Assembly: GCA_022316685.1 (NCBI GenBank)
Contig: JAKJHU010000067.1
Span: 1,984,001 to 2,048,000, forward strand
DNA length: 64,000 bases
DNA from: Progne subis subis
Taxonomy: Eukaryota; Chordata; Aves; Passeriformes; Hirundinidae
Direction: 5' to 3'
Made by a program: the position numbers and the translations under genes
The notes under the pieces: generated by a model
The model's input: the letters and a program-made list of their open reading frames with translations, nothing else
What the model was told of the DNA's origin: nothing
Database searches by the model: none
Shown here: positions 61,205 to 64,000 of the stretch, piece by piece
Numbering within the stretch: the stretch's first letter is position 1
Layout of the letters: each line of letters begins with the position of its first letter

Positions 61205-61308
61205 GGGATGTGTTTTTGTTGTGGACTTGGAAGTGCAAGGTTAATGCTTGGACTTGTGATCTTAAAAGATGTTTTCTACCCTGAAGTTTTCTATAACCCT
61301 ATGATTAG
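61205..61308 (+). mobile_element. CR1 3'-terminal fragment, plus strand
   Basis: About 100 bases with 'TTGTTGTGGACTTGGAAGTG', 'AGGTTAATGCTTGGACTTGT' and 'GATCTTAAAAGATGTTTTCT', ending 'ACCCTATGATTAG', the CR1 3' terminus. Confidence 0.85.
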
Positions 61309-62387
61309 ATATATATGTGCTGAGATTACATAGTTAATTTTGTCAGAGGTGGTTTTAGTCTTACATCTGAGGAGATTCCACAGGATATGTAATTCATCTT
61401 GACCCACAATATCTGTAAAACTGGTCTGAAGAGCTGTTCCAAAATGGAAAGGAAAATATTTTGAAAAATATTGTCTGAAACCAAAAGAGAATCTCAGCCT
61501 TCTCTTATGAAAAACAAAGCAGAATCCTCTTCAACATTATACTGCAGAGAACAAAATTATGATCAAATAAAACAAATTCTCAATAAAAACCTGCTATGCA
61601 TTATAATTTTCTCCTTAAATTTATCAGAACAACAGATGACCCAAAATTTCTTTAAGCAATGTGATTTAAAAAAAAAAAAAAAATTATTCTTACAGAAGAT
61701 GGTCTTTTTAGTCCTGATGAGTGATGTAAATGAAATCTGTGGTATTTCAGCTCGTCTAGTTAATTTGTGATATGAATCATGGGGGGTTTTTTGTTTGATT
61801 TTTTGTTTATTTCATGCTCTGTTAACACAAAGCAGAAACATCAGAGATGATCATTCCTGCTGTGTCAGAGAAACAAATTTGAATTGTGAATGTGTTAATC
61901 CCCCATGGAATAGCAGGACCTCAAACTTTAAGTTAAACAGGCATTGCTCTGCTTAATACAAAAACCCCCAAAACATTTAATTGTATGGGCTTTGGTGAAG
62001 GCATGGTACTGCTGATGAATAGTTATGAAAAAAATCCAACCAAATTTAACGAAATATTATAAACAAATGCTATTTAATATATAGATCTTGGCAACTTACA
62101 AATTAATAATTGTGCATGCGTAGGTTCAAAAATAATCTAATGAAAACTCAGGAAAGTACAGGCTACCACTATAATCAACTGTCAGTAAAATGAAATGGAT
62201 GAATCTCATTTATTTTTTCAGAAATAGAAAATTATTATCCATGGTTTTAATTATATCTATATTATCTATTCCATGGCATAAGTTCAGAATTAATGTGAAG
62301 ATTTTTTACTAATTTGTCCACATAAATAACTGTTATAATAGACTGGATTGCCTGTTTTACACAAAACCTAACATGGAGACCTAGCAT
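61309..62387. other. AT-rich DNA without recognised gene
   Basis: The 99-codon frame at 61471-61770 crosses a poly-A run and is lysine/asparagine-rich, so it is not taken as a gene. Confidence 0.5.
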
Positions 62388-63082
62388 GGGCCCAGAAGGT
62401 GCTGATCAGTGACACATAGTCTAGTTGGAGGCTGGTAAATAGAGGTGTGCCCAAGGTGTCAGTACTGGGTCTGACCCTCTTTAACGTGCCTGGGGCATCC
62501 TAGCCTGTATCAACAGCAGTGTCGGCAGCAGCACCAGGGCAGTGATCATCCCTCCGTACTCAGCTCTAGTGAGGCTGCTCCTCAAGTCCTATATTGTTTT
62601 GGGCCCCTTACAACATGCAAGACTTTGAGGTGTTGGAGCATGTCCAGAGAAGGGTAATGAAGTTGGTGGAAGGTCTGGAGCGCAAGTCTGATGAGGATTT
62701 GGCTGAGGGAGCTGGGGTTATTTAGCTTGGAGAAAAGGAAGTTCAGGGAGGATGTTCTTGGTCTCTGCATCTGCCTGAAAGAAGGTTGGAGTATTTTCTC
62801 CCTCCTAACAAGGGCCAGAACAAGACAAAATGGCCTCAGGCTGCACCTGAAAAGGTTAAAATTGGATATTAGGAAAAATTCTTCACTGAAATGATGGTCA
62901 GACGTTGGAACAGGCTGTCTCAGGAGGTGGTGAAATCACCATCCCTGGAAGCATTCAAAAAACTTGTAGATGTGTCATTTGGAAACACAGTTTAGTGGTG
63001 GACTTTGCAGTGTTAGGTTTATGGACTTCATTCCTTGACAGTAGGGGTCTTTTCCAACCTTAATGATTCTATGATTTTATGA
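62388..63082 (+). mobile_element. CR1 LINE, RT to 3' end, internally deleted
   Basis: Plus-strand CR1 with intact 3' terminus (TGATTCTATGATTTTATG at the end). RT-region wording ('GTGTCAGTACTGGGTCTGAC') jumps directly to 'GGCATCCTAGCCTGTATCAA', showing an internal deletion of a few hundred bases of the usual element. The 3' part ('TGGATATTAGGAAAAATTC', 'GGAACAGGCTGTCTCAGGAG', 'TTTAGTGGTGGACTTTGCAG') is close to consensus. Confidence 0.9.
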
Positions 63083-63720
63083 TCTTCATTAATGGTCTGA
63101 ATCATGGGGCAGAGTGCACCCTCAGCAAGTTATTTGATGCCAGGAAACTGCGTGGAGCGGCTGATATGCAAGGAGTTGTGCTATCACTCACAATGACCTC
63201 CAAAGGCTGAAAAAATAGGCTGACAGGAATCTCAAGAAATTCAGACAGGGGAAGTGCAAAGTCCTGCACCTGCAGAGGAATAACACCATGTATTGATACA
63301 AGCTAGCAGGAAAATAATTTGGCAAGAAAGGAACTCTGGGCCATACTGGACAACTTGAACAAGAGCAATGTGCCCCTTCTGCAAAGAATATTAATGGCAC
63401 CACTTAAGAGTATTCCTGCCAGTAGAGCATGTGAGGTGATCCTTCTCCTTCCATCAGCACTGTTAAGGCTGCATTTAGGGATTATATCCTGTTCTGGGCT
63501 CCTTAGTGCAAGACAGACATGGACATCAACAATGAATCTCCAAGATAACTAAGGGACTAGGACATTCTTCTGTGGGGAAAGGTTAAAGAGCAAGAACTGT
63601 GCAGCCCAGAGGAGAGAAGGGTAGAGGGAGATGTTCTCAATGTACATAAATACCTGAGGGGAAGTTGCAATAAAGACAGAACCAGGCTCTTTCCAGTGGT
63701 GCCCAGTGACAGAACTGACA
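63083..63720 (+). mobile_element. Second, older CR1 fragment abutting the first
   Basis: Begins with RT-region wording ('CTTCATTAATGGTCTGAAT', 'GAGTGCACCCTCAGCAAGTT') directly after the 3' end of the previous CR1. It continues through 'GGGCTCCTTAGTGCAAGAC' and 'ATGTACATAAATACCTGAGG' and stops before the 3' end. The wording fits an older subfamily. The arrangement suggests that the younger element inserted into or next to this one. Confidence 0.85.
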
Positions 63721-64000
63721 CATTCACACTTCTCTCATAATCTCTGTAAATTTTGTAACTCCTTTCCTACTGACCCTTTCTACGCAGGCTATTGAGACCT
63801 TTCAGCTGGACATTTGGAGAATCATGCCAGATGTAAATGCAATGGATCTAAAATTTAGTTATATTTCATAGTTTCAAATTATTTGACCTGAAGTATTTGC
63901 AAGTAATATTTTTAAGGCAAAATGAATTCAAAAAAACATTCTTATATCATGTAAAGTGCTAATTCACAGCACACAAAAATTAATTGAGGCAATTTTAAGA
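63721..64000. other. Unassigned AT-rich DNA to window end
   Basis: No feature recognised. Confidence 0.5.

Noticed and set aside
1..64000. Bacterial or phage features, CRISPR arrays and tRNA genes
   Set aside because: Nothing of this kind is visible; repeats and base composition are those of a vertebrate chromosome.

Overview
The window looks like a stretch of bird nuclear genome, probably a songbird, in a gene-poor, AT-rich intergenic or intronic region. The main evidence is at least eleven fragments of CR1, the LINE typical of birds and other sauropsids, several ending in the CR1 3' terminus (variants of 'ATGATTCTATGATT' on the plus strand, 'TCATAGAATCA' when reversed). There are also several avian-type endogenous retrovirus (ERV) long terminal repeats (LTRs), most of them solo. 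No long protein-coding gene, rRNA, tRNA, bacterial operon or CRISPR is present. The open frames of 60-160 codons are AT-rich chance frames, simple-repeat frames, or frames inside LTRs and CR1.

Layout. 1-3.2 kb: unassigned AT-rich DNA with poly-T tracts. 3.24-4.82 kb: a 1.5-kb ERV LTR with a GC-rich centre, followed by a primer-binding site that matches tRNA-Val. 4.8-18.5 kb: AT-rich DNA with two CR1 fragments, microsatellites, a 24-G run and one exon-like segment. 18.57-21.03 kb: one CR1 RT-to-3' region broken into three pieces by two ERV LTR insertions, the second carrying a 351-base all-purine AAAAG expansion. 22.2-23.6 kb: a CR1 end and a minus-strand solo LTR with a GTAGTA target duplication. 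29.0-33.0 kb: a 39-nt exon-like segment, two degraded minus-strand LTRs, a CR1 end, two adjacent near-perfect hairpins at 30,973-31,146, and a 364-bp solo LTR with perfect ends and GGGGGT target duplications. 34.5-40.9 kb: CR1 pieces, including the endonuclease region, and a pair of well-spliced exon-like segments near 36.6 and 37.0 kb. 46.6-47.3 kb: a solo LTR of the same family as the one at 18.9 kb. 61.2-63.7 kb: three CR1 pieces, two of them abutting.

There is little gene-to-gene interaction to describe. If a host gene is present, the best sign is a set of short plus-strand segments (13.95, 29.04, 36.58, 37.02 and perhaps 37.48 kb) with intron-like flanks and at least one open frame. I do not recognise the peptides, the phases do not form one complete chain, and pseudo-exons are common in vertebrate introns, so these are leads only. 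The most distinctive unexplained structure is the twin hairpin at 31 kb. Boundaries of repeats were judged by eye against remembered family consensus patterns, without alignment software.
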